From Thermodesulfobacteriota bacterium (GTDB lineage: Bacteria; Desulfobacterota; Desulfobacteria; Desulfobacterales; RPRI01): a stretch of DNA of 6,034 nt. The notes under the pieces are model-generated. The model did no database searches. It was not told the DNA's origin and worked only from the letters and a program-made list of their open reading frames with translations. The DNA lies in contig JAUPLM010000017.1 of NCBI GenBank assembly GCA_030836965.1, positions 1 to 6,034 on the forward strand. The letters are read 5' to 3'. The position numbers and the translations under genes are program-made. This document shows, piece after piece, positions 1 to 5,714 of this stretch (position 1 is its first letter; every line of letters begins with the position of its first letter).

Positions 1-523
1 ATAATCCCAGCAATTTTGCTTCTTCAGGTTTAAAATATATGAAAAAGGCGAATTTTAAAGCCAATGCCATTACATTTATGGAATGAATCGTGGAAGAATA
101 ATCTTTTGAGGATAGGTCTATCAGCTTTTTGATTATACCGGAATCTCTTGAATATCCGCTGACAATGACACCGACGGTATCGGACATGCCTTCGAGACTT
201 CCGCTCCTTGGTTCGGCCAGAGTTTCCTCTACAACTGTTACAAGAGTCTCTTTAATATTTATTAAATTTCCGGATATTACATCATGCTCCAGCTGCCTGT
301 TAAATCCTTTCTGGGCTTCCTGAATGCCTGTAATCTTGTCCGATTGCCTGATGTACAGCTCCCTGGGATGCAATCCTTCCGCGATACGCATTTCACCCAG
401 TGTAATTCCGGTCGGTTTATACAAAATATAATTATCATTCGAAGCTTTGGTATACAGGGGAATATTACGGTAAAAGCTCAGCTGTGAGATTCTGGCGCTG
501 ATATACTCCCCGGCCGCATCCAT
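1..523 (-). CDS. HD-GYP domain protein, probable cyclic-di-GMP phosphodiesterase (N-terminal 174 residues; C-terminus beyond window)
   Basis: The minus frame is open from an ATG at 523-521 to the window edge. Residues about 17-62 resemble the small beta-rich domain often found in front of HD-GYP domains: a 'PLYTKASNDNYILYKPTG' stretch followed by 'LHPRELYIRQSDK'. A helical linker follows (about 65-140). Then comes the opening of an HD domain, 'DYSSTIHSINVMALAL' (141-156) and 'FKPEEAKLLGL' (164-174), matching the usual 'YTYxHSxNVxxL...LxxxxLGLAALLHDxGK' pattern. His147 fits the first metal ligand. The HD dyad and the GYP motif fall outside the window, so catalytic competence cannot be judged. 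The family hydrolyses cyclic-di-GMP in the cytoplasm. No signal peptide or membrane segment is visible in this part. The start codon shares one base with the stop of the upstream TPM gene (TGATG), which suggests translational coupling. A TTG one codon upstream is an alternative start. Family assignment is fairly secure; activity is unknown. Confidence 0.8.
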   Translation of the reverse strand, partial: MDAAGEYISARISQLSFYRNIPLYTKASNDNYILYKPTGITLGEMRIAEGLHPRELYIRQSDKITGIQEAQKGFNRQLEHDVISGNLINIKETLVTVVEETLAEPRSGSLEGMSDTVGVIVSGYSRDSGIIKKLIDLSSKDYSSTIHSINVMALALKFAFFIYFKPEEAKLLGL

Positions 524-1236
524 CAATGCATAACCTCGTCGGCAAGTTCATTCGTGTCGTCGGATTTTTTAGGAAAATGCAGGGATAATTCTTTCCCGCA
601 TTTTGAAATCGCAAGGCAGACAGACTCGCCGTATCGTTTTTCCTTTATGCCGGTGGAGATCTCTGAAGCAATATTCGACCAGAAGTCAGGCGCAATTTTT
701 GCGTTGATGCCCCTGTCGCCAAGTATCCACACCCGGTGTTCAAGAAGTGAAATGAAGACAAGAATTCCCGTTTCGTCTCTTGTTTTATACAGCTGTTTTT
801 CATAAAAGGCGGTAATTGCGCGTTCTCTTACTGTTTCTTCAATCCGGTTGCGGGATAAAAAAGGGATTTTCATCTCAGGAATTTTTGAGATCAGGAGCCT
901 GAAGGGGAAGTACAGAACGAATACCATGGGGATATAAGTCCACACGGCGGCATGAGCCGCGGCTTCCGCAAGAGTATGAGCTGAAAAGCCCGACAGGCCG
1001 TAGCCCCAGCCGGCCGCCTTTGAAACAACCAGATATGATCTTAGAGTTTCAAGAACGAGCGACAATAATCCCGAAAGCATAAAGGCTCCGAGTGTTTCGG
1101 CCTCCCTGTACGAGTCGCTTGAATCCACAACCATTACCGCGACTTCCCCGGACGTATTTTCTTCGGCCTTTTTTATGGAATCGGCGATACATTTTTTGTC
1201 TTCCGTATTGAATAATTCAGATGCTTTAATTTTCAT
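523..1236 (-). CDS. TPM domain protein, membrane-embedded (second paralog of a LemA-TPM-TPM operon)
   Basis: This 237-residue protein starts at ATG 1236 behind AAGGA with 8-base spacing. The N-terminal part has 'KKAEENTSGEVAVMVVDSS' (22-40), the first strand of the TPM (formerly DUF477) fold. The C-terminal part has 'DETGILVFISLLEHRVWILG' (154-173) followed by DRGI (174-177), the conserved core of TPM proteins. Between them lies an insert of about 70-90 residues with hydrophobic segments near 50-70 and 97-117, so the domain is split by a likely membrane hairpin. There is no signal peptide and no glycine-rich tail, unlike the neighbouring TPM gene. TPM proteins have been linked to acid phosphatase activity in plants and to photosystem repair, but the bacterial role is not settled. 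The gene sits 23 bases after its TPM neighbour and overlaps the HD-GYP gene by one base, so it is almost certainly co-transcribed. The C-terminal end (221-237) is charged and looks disordered. Confidence 0.85.
   Translation of the reverse strand: MKIKASELFNTEDKKCIADSIKKAEENTSGEVAVMVVDSSDSYREAETLGAFMLSGLLSLVLETLRSYLVVSKAAGWGYGLSGFSAHTLAEAAAHAAVWTYIPMVFVLYFPFRLLISKIPEMKIPFLSRNRIEETVRERAITAFYEKQLYKTRDETGILVFISLLEHRVWILGDRGINAKIAPDFWSNIASEISTGIKEKRYGESVCLAISKCGKELSLHFPKKSDDTNELADEVMH
534..537 (-). promoter_or_regulatory. Ribosome binding site of the HD-GYP gene, inside the end of the upstream gene
   Basis: GAGG lies in the last codons of the upstream TPM gene, 10 bases before the ATG at 523 and 7 bases before an in-frame TTG at 526-524. 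The spacing slightly favours the TTG, but the ATG is the stronger codon. The two differ by only one residue. A site inside the upstream gene fits translational coupling. Confidence 0.55.
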
Positions 1237-1259
1237 GATTTATTTCCTTATGCCTGCTG

Positions 1260-2132
1260 CTACCAGCTTCCCGATGATCCTCCGCCTCCGAAGCCCCCGC
1301 CGCCGCCGGAAAAGCCTCCCCCCCCGAATCCTCCGCCTCCGAAGCCTCCGCCTCCGAAGCCTCCTATGAATCCTCCGGATCTTCCTCCCGCGGAATGCAT
1401 TTTACCGGCGCCGCCGGTTAGTGCGCCGGATAAAAGCCCGAATGCAAAGCCGGCTACCGCAAGAATGCCGAGCAGCATCATGGAGATTCCGGGAAAAGAA
1501 AAGAGCGAGATTAAGGGAAGAAGAAGAGCGCCCGATGTGCCGCCTAGTATTTTTGAAATACCGGACAAAGCCGCTGTTATGACAAAAAGAAAAATAAGCA
1601 GGGTAAAGATGGGATTTTTGCCTTTATCTTTTCGCACGGCATCTTTTCCCGATGCCTTGTATTCGCCCCTTACAACCGAAACAATGGCGGAAACACCAGC
1701 TTCTATTCCGCCGTTAAAGTCGCCTGCCTTGAATCTGGGGATTATCTCGTAGTTTATGATCCTCCCGGAGATAAGATCGGTCAGCTTTCCTTCCAGTCCC
1801 CGGCCTGCTTCAATTCTGAGCTTGCGGTCATTTTTCGAGACAAGAAGAATCGCGCCGTTATCGATATTCTTTTGTCCTATTTTCCAGGCTTCCGCAACCT
1901 TTATGGAAAACTCCTCCAGGACTTCCCCTTCAAGAGAAGGAATTGTAAGGACCGTGATCTGTGTTGAGTCGCTTTTTTCAATTTCGGACAATACGGCATC
2001 CAGTCTCTGCACTGTTTCGGGAGAGAGCATTGAAGCATAGTCGTTCACTCTTCCTTTAAGCTGCGGCACATCGAGAGCTCCCGCGGAGAACGGAAATATT
2101 ATAAAAAGTAATGCGATAAACCAGTTTAACAT
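1260..2132 (-). CDS. TPM domain protein of the YgcG type, secreted and membrane-anchored, with a glycine-rich C-terminal tail
   Basis: This 290-residue protein starts at ATG 2132 behind AAGGG with 8-base spacing. Residues 1-19 form a signal peptide (hydrophobic stretch, probable cleavage after AGA). The TPM domain spans about 26-155 with family hallmarks: 'VNDYASMLSP' (29-38), 'STQITVLTIPSLEG' (56-69), GQKNIDNGAILLVSKNDRK (86-104) and 'IEAGRGLEGKLTD' (107-119). A basic linker (160-172) leads to hydrophobic segments at about 174-190 and 200-236, which should hold the domain outside the cytoplasmic membrane. The tail from 249 is almost pure Gly/Phe/Ser and ends in SSGSW, a common ending of this family. 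Length and layout are normal for YgcG-like proteins, which usually sit beside lemA as here. No enzymatic activity can be assigned with confidence. A run of eight G in the coding strand of the tail is a possible slippage site. Confidence 0.9.
   Translation of the reverse strand: MLNWFIALLFIIFPFSAGALDVPQLKGRVNDYASMLSPETVQRLDAVLSEIEKSDSTQITVLTIPSLEGEVLEEFSIKVAEAWKIGQKNIDNGAILLVSKNDRKLRIEAGRGLEGKLTDLISGRIINYEIIPRFKAGDFNGGIEAGVSAIVSVVRGEYKASGKDAVRKDKGKNPIFTLLIFLFVITAALSGISKILGGTSGALLLPLISLFSFPGISMMLLGILAVAGFAFGLLSGALTGGAGKMHSAGGRSGGFIGGFGGGGFGGGGFGGGGFSGGGGGFGGGGSSGSW
1279..1359 (-). repeat. Low-complexity repeats encoding the glycine-rich tail, with a C8/G8 homopolymer
   Basis: Three identical 15-base copies of CCTCCGCCTCCGAAG (plus strand) occur at 1279-1293, 1330-1344 and 1345-1359, the last two in perfect tandem. 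Between them is an eight-C run at 1318-1325, read as G8 in the coding strand. They encode FGGGG units of the TPM protein tail. Such tracts are prone to recombination and polymerase slippage. Confidence 0.85.
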
Positions 2133-2157
2133 TAATCGATCCCTTTATTAAATTAGC

Positions 2158-2204
2158 AGCCGTTCCGAAATACCCGTTACCTTTACGGCCGGTTCGATAC
2201 GGCT
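2158..2204. repeat. Imperfect inverted repeat between lemA and the TPM gene, possible mRNA stem-loop
   Basis: Nested complementary arms are visible: AGCCGT (2158-2163) with ACGGCT (2199-2204), CGAA (2166-2169) with TTCG (2193-2196), and CCGT (2174-2177) with ACGG (2185-2188). Together they form an extended interrupted hairpin filling much of the 108-bp gap. No T-run follows on the minus strand, so it is not a standard terminator. A transcript-stability or processing element that tunes lemA against the TPM genes is more likely. Its function is inferred. Confidence 0.45.
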
Positions 2205-2240
2205 CCTTATGCCGGGCAAAAATACCGTATAGTGGTTATG

Positions 2241-2834
2241 TTATTGCACTGAAAAGCTCACTTTGGGAGCACTTTTAGCGGCTTCATCGGCTTTGAACGG
2301 TTCTTTGCGTGCAAGATGAAGCAGAAGAGAATTTGTCAGTGAATTGGGGAAAATTCTGATGCTCGTGTTGAAATCCTGGACCGATTTGTTATACCTTACC
2401 CTTGCTACGTTTATCCTGTTTTCAGTACCTTCAAGCTGATTTTGCAGATCCATGAAATTCTGGTTGGCCTTAAGATCAGGGTATCTTTCAACTATTACCA
2501 TGAGCCTTGAAAGGGCGCCCGAAAGTTCTCCCTGGGCCTGCTGAAATTTTCCGAAGGCCTGGGGATCATTGAGCATTCCTTTTGAAATCTGCATGGAGCC
2601 GGCTTTGGCTCTTGCCTCGGTGACGGCCTTTAAAGTATCGGCCTCATGCTTTGCATAACCCTTGACCACTTCGACGAGGTTGGGGATAAGATCTAGACGG
2701 CGCTGGTAACTTGCCTCAACATCTCCCCATGCCGCAAAAACCGCCTCTTCATTTGCCTGCATTGTATTGTAACCGCAGCCTGATAAAGAAAGAAGAGATA
2801 TCAACCCAAGCAACAATATAAAATATTTTTTCAT
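2241..2834 (-). CDS. lemA: LemA family lipoprotein
   Basis: This 197-residue protein starts at ATG 2834 behind a strong GGAGG. The N-terminus is a lipoprotein signal: Lys-Lys, a hydrophobic core, and the lipobox LSGC with the lipidated cysteine at 20. The rest is the LemA domain, a long helical bundle. Conserved pieces are '[19 protein letters not shown]' (28-46) with '[18 protein letters not shown]' (47-64), then '[11 protein letters not shown]' (68-78), '[20 protein letters not shown]' (101-120), [20 protein letters not shown] (121-140) with 'INVARVRYN' (141-149), and the C-terminal 'FPNS...PF...AP.VSF' pattern (162-194). Length is normal. The cysteine implies anchoring on the periplasmic face of a membrane, whereas many LemA proteins instead keep an N-terminal membrane helix. 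The molecular function of LemA is not established. It is repeatedly found next to TPM proteins, as here, 108 bases upstream of one. It appears to be the first gene of its operon, since a promoter-like site lies in front of it. Confidence 0.93.
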   Translation of the reverse strand: MKKYFILLLGLISLLSLSGCGYNTMQANEEAVFAAWGDVEASYQRRLDLIPNLVEVVKGYAKHEADTLKAVTEARAKAGSMQISKGMLNDPQAFGKFQQAQGELSGALSRLMVIVERYPDLKANQNFMDLQNQLEGTENRINVARVRYNKSVQDFNTSIRIFPNSLTNSLLLHLARKEPFKADEAAKSAPKVSFSVQ

Positions 2835-2838
2835 TTTT

Positions 2839-2843
2839 CCTCC
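2839..2843 (-). promoter_or_regulatory. Strong ribosome binding site of lemA
   Basis: A full GGAGG is separated from the lemA ATG by four A bases. The spacing is at the short end but the match is perfect, and it fixes the start at 2834, directly before the Met-Lys-Lys of the lipoprotein signal. Confidence 0.7.
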
Positions 2844-2886
2844 GGATTAAAATTTACAGAATTTTATGTCTGAATTAAAACAATCT

Positions 2887-2914
2887 AAACTATGACATTA
2901 TGATGATTTGTCAA
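2887..2914 (-). promoter_or_regulatory. Candidate sigma-70-type promoter of the lemA-TPM-TPM-HD-GYP operon
   Basis: On the minus strand a perfect -35 TTGACA (2914-2909) is followed after 16 bases by a weak -10 TAGTTT (2892-2887, three of six consensus positions). The surrounding region is AT-rich. It would place transcription start about 45 bases before the lemA ATG. The -35 is convincing and the -10 is not, so an alternative -10 or an activator dependence is possible. Confidence 0.4.
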
Positions 2915-2952
2915 ATCTGATGTGTTGGTAAATGCCGTTTACACACAAAGCT

Positions 2953-2986
2953 CACAGTGGACGCAAAACCTTTGCGGCTTCATGTG
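2953..2986. repeat. Inverted repeat downstream of dapB
   Basis: A perfect 6-bp stem with a 3-base loop, CGCAAA-ACC-TTTGCG (2962-2976), is flanked by complementary CACA (2953-2956) and TGTG (2983-2986). It lies between the dapB stop and the lemA promoter candidate. Neither strand has a T-run after the stem, so it is at best a weak or factor-dependent transcript end for dapB, or an operator-like site. Apart from this, the 183-bp gap holds only the promoter candidate. Confidence 0.4.
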
Positions 2987-3017
2987 GAAAAGTAACTTTT
3001 TTCCGAGCCGTCAAACT

Positions 3018-3854
3018 TCAGTTTCCTGTTCCCCGTAAGACATCGATCATTGAAAAAACTTTACCCTTTGCGCCTTCGAGGATCCTGCTGTTTAAAAAAA
3101 CGATCGCATCGAGGGTGCCCCTTGCATATATATCGCGGCCGTTTACGTTGTGTGTAAATTCAAACCTGACCGTTTTATCTTCAGATACAAGTGTATAAGT
3201 ATGCCAGCCGTGCCCTTTCAGATATTCTTCGGGTATTCCCCATCGGCTCTTCTGTTTTTCAGGATCCCGCTCCATAACAATCTGCTGTTCAGTAAATGGT
3301 ATTCCGAGCCTGTTGAAATATCCGATGATCGCTCTCGCGGTGCCGCTTGTGTCCGCTTTTCCCTTCTGATGGCTCTCCTTAACCGACAATGTATATCCTG
3401 AAAAGAGATCTGGGAATGTTTTTGCCGCATATTCCATCATGGCCTGAAAGCCTACTATCTGTTTTGCCATGTTTGGAGCAATTACCGCGCATGTCGCGGA
3501 GGAGAGAACCGCTTCTTCCAGTTTCTTCCTGTCCCCGCCCGTTGTACCCATAACAAAGGGGAGGATATTGTCACATAGGAACTGAGCGTTCGTGTTTACG
3601 GCGGAAGGATGGGTATAGTCGACGCTTATAAAGCGGCCTTCCTTTTTCTTTAATTCTTTTAAAGCATCTTCTCTTTCTCCGGGATGAATGAGCCGTATCT
3701 TAATGGAATCGACTATCTGTTCCCTGTCCGTAATTTCAGGGCCTGTAAGGGAGAATGGAATAAGTTCAAACCTGCCGTCGTTTAAAACATGTCTTGCGAC
3801 ATTTGCAGCCATATTCCCCGGCATACCGTTTACCATTACTTTTATCCTGCTCAT
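3018..3854 (-). CDS. dapB: 4-hydroxy-tetrahydrodipicolinate reductase, plant-type
   Basis: This cytoplasmic enzyme of diaminopimelate/lysine synthesis reduces 4-hydroxy-tetrahydrodipicolinate with NAD(P)H. The protein has 278 residues. The N-terminal nucleotide-binding fold carries a variant glycine loop 'VNGMPGNMA' (8-16) in place of the usual GxxGxMG. 'VMGTTGGDR' (101-109) and 'VIAPNMAKQIVGFQAMMEYA' (124-143) follow. The substrate loop 'KESHQKGKADTSGTARA' (159-175) holds His162 and Lys166, aligned to the catalytic His and Lys of E. coli DapB (EAHHRHKVDAPSGTA). It is one residue shorter and lacks the proline, as in plant chloroplast-type enzymes. Other plant-type features are 'GWHTYTLVSEDKTVRFEFTH' (216-235) and the long first domain. 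A longer in-frame start at 3926 would overlap the upstream gene, and its extra 24 residues have no family match. The ATG at 3854 has GAGG five bases away and begins the Rossmann strand, so it is preferred. It lies 55 bases after the nucleotidyltransferase/kinase gene. Confidence 0.92.
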   Translation of the reverse strand: MSRIKVMVNGMPGNMAANVARHVLNDGRFELIPFSLTGPEITDREQIVDSIKIRLIHPGEREDALKELKKKEGRFISVDYTHPSAVNTNAQFLCDNILPFVMGTTGGDRKKLEEAVLSSATCAVIAPNMAKQIVGFQAMMEYAAKTFPDLFSGYTLSVKESHQKGKADTSGTARAIIGYFNRLGIPFTEQQIVMERDPEKQKSRWGIPEEYLKGHGWHTYTLVSEDKTVRFEFTHNVNGRDIYARGTLDAIVFLNSRILEGAKGKVFSMIDVLRGTGN

Positions 3855-3857
3855 AAT

Positions 3858-3863
3858 CACCTC
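3858..3863 (-). promoter_or_regulatory. Ribosome binding site deciding the dapB start
   Basis: GAGGTG lies directly upstream of ATG 3854-3852, the GAGG core being five bases from the start codon. It supports this start over the in-frame ATG at 3926, which falls inside the upstream gene. Confidence 0.7.
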
Positions 3864-3909
3864 AATTTTATTTTTCCCTGTGCGGGAGAATAACAGAAAA
3901 ACATTCGGG

Positions 3910-5607
3910 TTACAAGAGATTGTCAATGAGGGATTTCAGCTTCGGAAAATCTTTTCCTTCCGGCGTCTCAAGGCTTTCCTTAAGACTCTTTAAGGCTGCC
4001 GGAATATATTTTTCGAAAAAAGGTTTCCATTTGACCCTGGTCAGATATCCGAATGCGCCCAGAATCTGGAGATTCCGGGTAATTGAACAGTATCTGAAGC
4101 TTTGGAGAAAATCATCGGCTTTTATCCCGGCAGGAGAGGATATCCTTCCGGCACAGTATCCGGCGAGTTCCGAACGTACTCCGGAAGGTAATCCGACGTA
4201 CGGATCAATTAAAAGAGAGGCAAGATCATACTGAACAGGTCCGAGGCGTCCTCCCTGGAAGTCGATAAAATAAATGCCGCCTTCTTTAACCATGATATTC
4301 CGGGACTGCATATCCCGGTGCATGAACCCTTTAACCTGATATTCAAGAGCCCTTGATGCAATTACCCTGAATTCGTTTTCGTATTCATTAAAATCAATAT
4401 CCTTATTCAAGTAGCCTTTTAAAAAGGCATCAGTGAAATATCTGCATTCTTTTTCCAGGATAAGTTCTTCGGTGTAACAGGGCGTCTGGTATGTCCATGA
4501 AACATCAAAGCCTGAGCCGCCGTCAAGAGACATCTTTATAAGGAGATCAATTACGGTTTTATACCATGAGATGATTTCACTTTGACTTTTTGCGCCCAGT
4601 ATTACCGTTTGAAAATTCATATCTCCCAGGTCTTCCAGAAAAACCAGGCCGGAAAAGGAATCGTGAAGTATTATTTCCGGAACCGGCAGCCCTCTGTCGT
4701 GCAAATGGATGCCGATCGCGATGAAGGAGTCTGCCTCAGTCGCGGAAAGCTCTTTTTTTATACCGTGATCGGCCAGAATCAGAGAATATTTTTCCGATGA
4801 CAGACGGCTCCATCTCCTGTCGGAGCCGTCTCCTTTGAGCCTGATCATATTGATTTCATGGTCTTTGTAATCCGGGAAAGCAAGCCTGAAAGCCTTAGGG
4901 GCTGCTTCGCGTGTCACCGTTTCAGTGTATTTTTCAGGTGTTCCCAGATCATTCCAGGAGTGTTTCTCCGGCATAAAAGCATGGATTTTTTTCCCGGCGG
5001 ATATCATTTGCCGGAAGACATCGATGCTGTTTGAGAATGAGTTTGCCGGAATGAAATCAAGAATTTCAGGGTCGAGAACCTGAATGCCGGTGAAGGCAAG
5101 GCGCCTGATATTTTCCTGATTTGCCGGGGGAAGAGAGTCGGCGCAACGGTTCCCGAAACCTATGATGGAATCATCTTTGCCGACCAGAACATTATTGAAC
5201 TCCTCATAATCGGTTAAAACGAGGGTTGCAGTATGATCATGATCAAGATGAAACCGGTAGACCTTGCTCAGGTCAATATCGGTATAGATATCGCTGTTTA
5301 TGACAATAAACGGCCTGTTGTTCCAGAAGGCGCCGGCATTTTTTATGGCGCCGCCGGTCCCGAGAATAACCGGCTCATAAAGAGTCTTTACCGGTATGGA
5401 GTACTGCCGTGAGTTTAGAAAAGCATCAATTTTATTGTGAAGATGGTGGGTGTTTATTATGATTGATTCGCATCCGGCCGCTTCCAGGTTCCTTATTATG
5501 ATATCGAGCAGGGGTCGGCCTGCGACCGGAAAAAGCGGCTTGGGTGTGTGATCCGTATAAGGGGCAAGCCTTGTTCCAAGGCCTGCAGCAAGAATCAGGG
5601 CTTTCAT
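3910..5607 (-). CDS. Bifunctional fusion: sugar-1-phosphate nucleotidyltransferase (MurU-like) plus APH-fold sugar kinase (AmgK-like)
   Basis: This 565-residue protein has two domains. Residues 1 to about 228 are a nucleotidyltransferase: 'LILAAGLGTRLAPYTDHTPK' (4-23) with the GxGTRL loop and Lys23, 'ILGTGGAI' (81-88), metal-binding NSD (104-106), 'FTGI' (172-175) and 'WNDLGTPEKY' (218-227). Residues about 240-565 are an aminoglycoside-phosphotransferase-fold kinase: 'GDGSDRRWSRL' (259-269), 'FLEDLGDM' (323-330), catalytic 'HRDMQSRNIMV' (430-440) and metal-binding 'IDFQGGRLGPVQYDLASLL' (448-466). The DFQ..xGPxxYDLxSLL form of the last motif is typical of AmgK. In Pseudomonas, AmgK phosphorylates MurNAc at C1 and MurU makes UDP-MurNAc, bypassing the fosfomycin-sensitive MurA step. 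Here both successive steps would sit in one cytoplasmic polypeptide. Domain identities are secure. The MurNAc substrate is inferred; another hexose is possible. The start ATG has only a weak upstream AAAGAG. DapB follows after 55 bases, suggesting co-transcription. Confidence 0.85.
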   Translation of the reverse strand: MKALILAAGLGTRLAPYTDHTPKPLFPVAGRPLLDIIIRNLEAAGCESIIINTHHLHNKIDAFLNSRQYSIPVKTLYEPVILGTGGAIKNAGAFWNNRPFIVINSDIYTDIDLSKVYRFHLDHDHTATLVLTDYEEFNNVLVGKDDSIIGFGNRCADSLPPANQENIRRLAFTGIQVLDPEILDFIPANSFSNSIDVFRQMISAGKKIHAFMPEKHSWNDLGTPEKYTETVTREAAPKAFRLAFPDYKDHEINMIRLKGDGSDRRWSRLSSEKYSLILADHGIKKELSATEADSFIAIGIHLHDRGLPVPEIILHDSFSGLVFLEDLGDMNFQTVILGAKSQSEIISWYKTVIDLLIKMSLDGGSGFDVSWTYQTPCYTEELILEKECRYFTDAFLKGYLNKDIDFNEYENEFRVIASRALEYQVKGFMHRDMQSRNIMVKEGGIYFIDFQGGRLGPVQYDLASLLIDPYVGLPSGVRSELAGYCAGRISSPAGIKADDFLQSFRYCSITRNLQILGAFGYLTRVKWKPFFEKYIPAALKSLKESLETPEGKDFPKLKSLIDNLL

Positions 5608-5680
5608 GATCTACTGCTCTTTCTGTGCTCAGGTTTTCGCCGATATCCGCAGATAGAGAGGCGATCAGGCTGTCAGCTAA

Positions 5681-5701
5681 TCCGCCAAAAAGTGTGGCGG
5701 A
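5681..5701. repeat. Perfect inverted repeat (7-bp stem), possible transcript-end hairpin
   Basis: TCCGCCA (5681-5687) and TGGCGGA (5695-5701) flank a 7-base loop. It lies 72 bases past the stop of the gene at the right edge and 73 bases before the nucleotidyltransferase/kinase start. The stem is GC-rich, but no T-run follows on either strand, so termination would be weak or factor-dependent. Confidence 0.5.
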
Positions 5702-5714
5702 CAGTCTAACTGTC
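5700..5714. repeat. Perfect inverted repeat GACAGT-CTA-ACTGTC, operator-like
   Basis: This 6-bp dyad with a 3-base centre overlaps the preceding hairpin by two bases, so the two stems compete for shared bases. CAGTCTAA from it (5702-5709) recurs at 5717-5724 as a direct repeat with 15-bp periodicity. It could be a binding site for a regulator of the downstream gene. No protein can be named from the sequence. Confidence 0.4.

Noticed and set aside
129..487. Two overlapping plus-strand open frames
   Set aside because: They lie opposite the continuous HD-GYP frame, which has recognisable domain motifs, a start codon coupled to its neighbour and an SD site.
1175..1369. Plus-strand open frame ending in arginine/leucine repeats
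   Set aside because: The repeats are simply the reverse reading of the Gly-rich tail, and it crosses the junction of two real minus-strand genes.
1263..1380. Repetitive C-rich tract considered as a CRISPR or intergenic repeat array
   Set aside because: It lies fully inside the TPM coding frame and encodes the Gly/Phe tail. There are no unique spacers.
1366..1752. Plus-strand open frame of 128 codons opposite the TPM gene
   Set aside because: It is antisense to a well-supported TPM gene, rich in Pro/Ser as expected from the complement of Gly-rich and GC-biased codons, and matches nothing I know.
2988..3010. GGAAAA...TTTTCC palindrome just after dapB considered as an intrinsic terminator
   Set aside because: The stem is almost all A-T pairs with no T-run after it on the minus strand, so it would not be an effective terminator.
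3218..3430. 70-codon minus-strand open frame inside dapB
   Set aside because: It is an out-of-frame reading of a conserved part of dapB with no SD site or recognisable product.
3855..3926. Longer dapB start giving 24 extra N-terminal residues
   Set aside because: The extension overlaps the end of the upstream gene, lacks a family match and has no good SD, while the ATG at 3854 has GAGG at five bases and starts directly at the Rossmann strand.
5608..5680. CTGACA on the minus strand as a -35 box for the fusion gene
   Set aside because: The only -10-like hexamers at suitable distance match three or fewer consensus positions, which is too weak to annotate.
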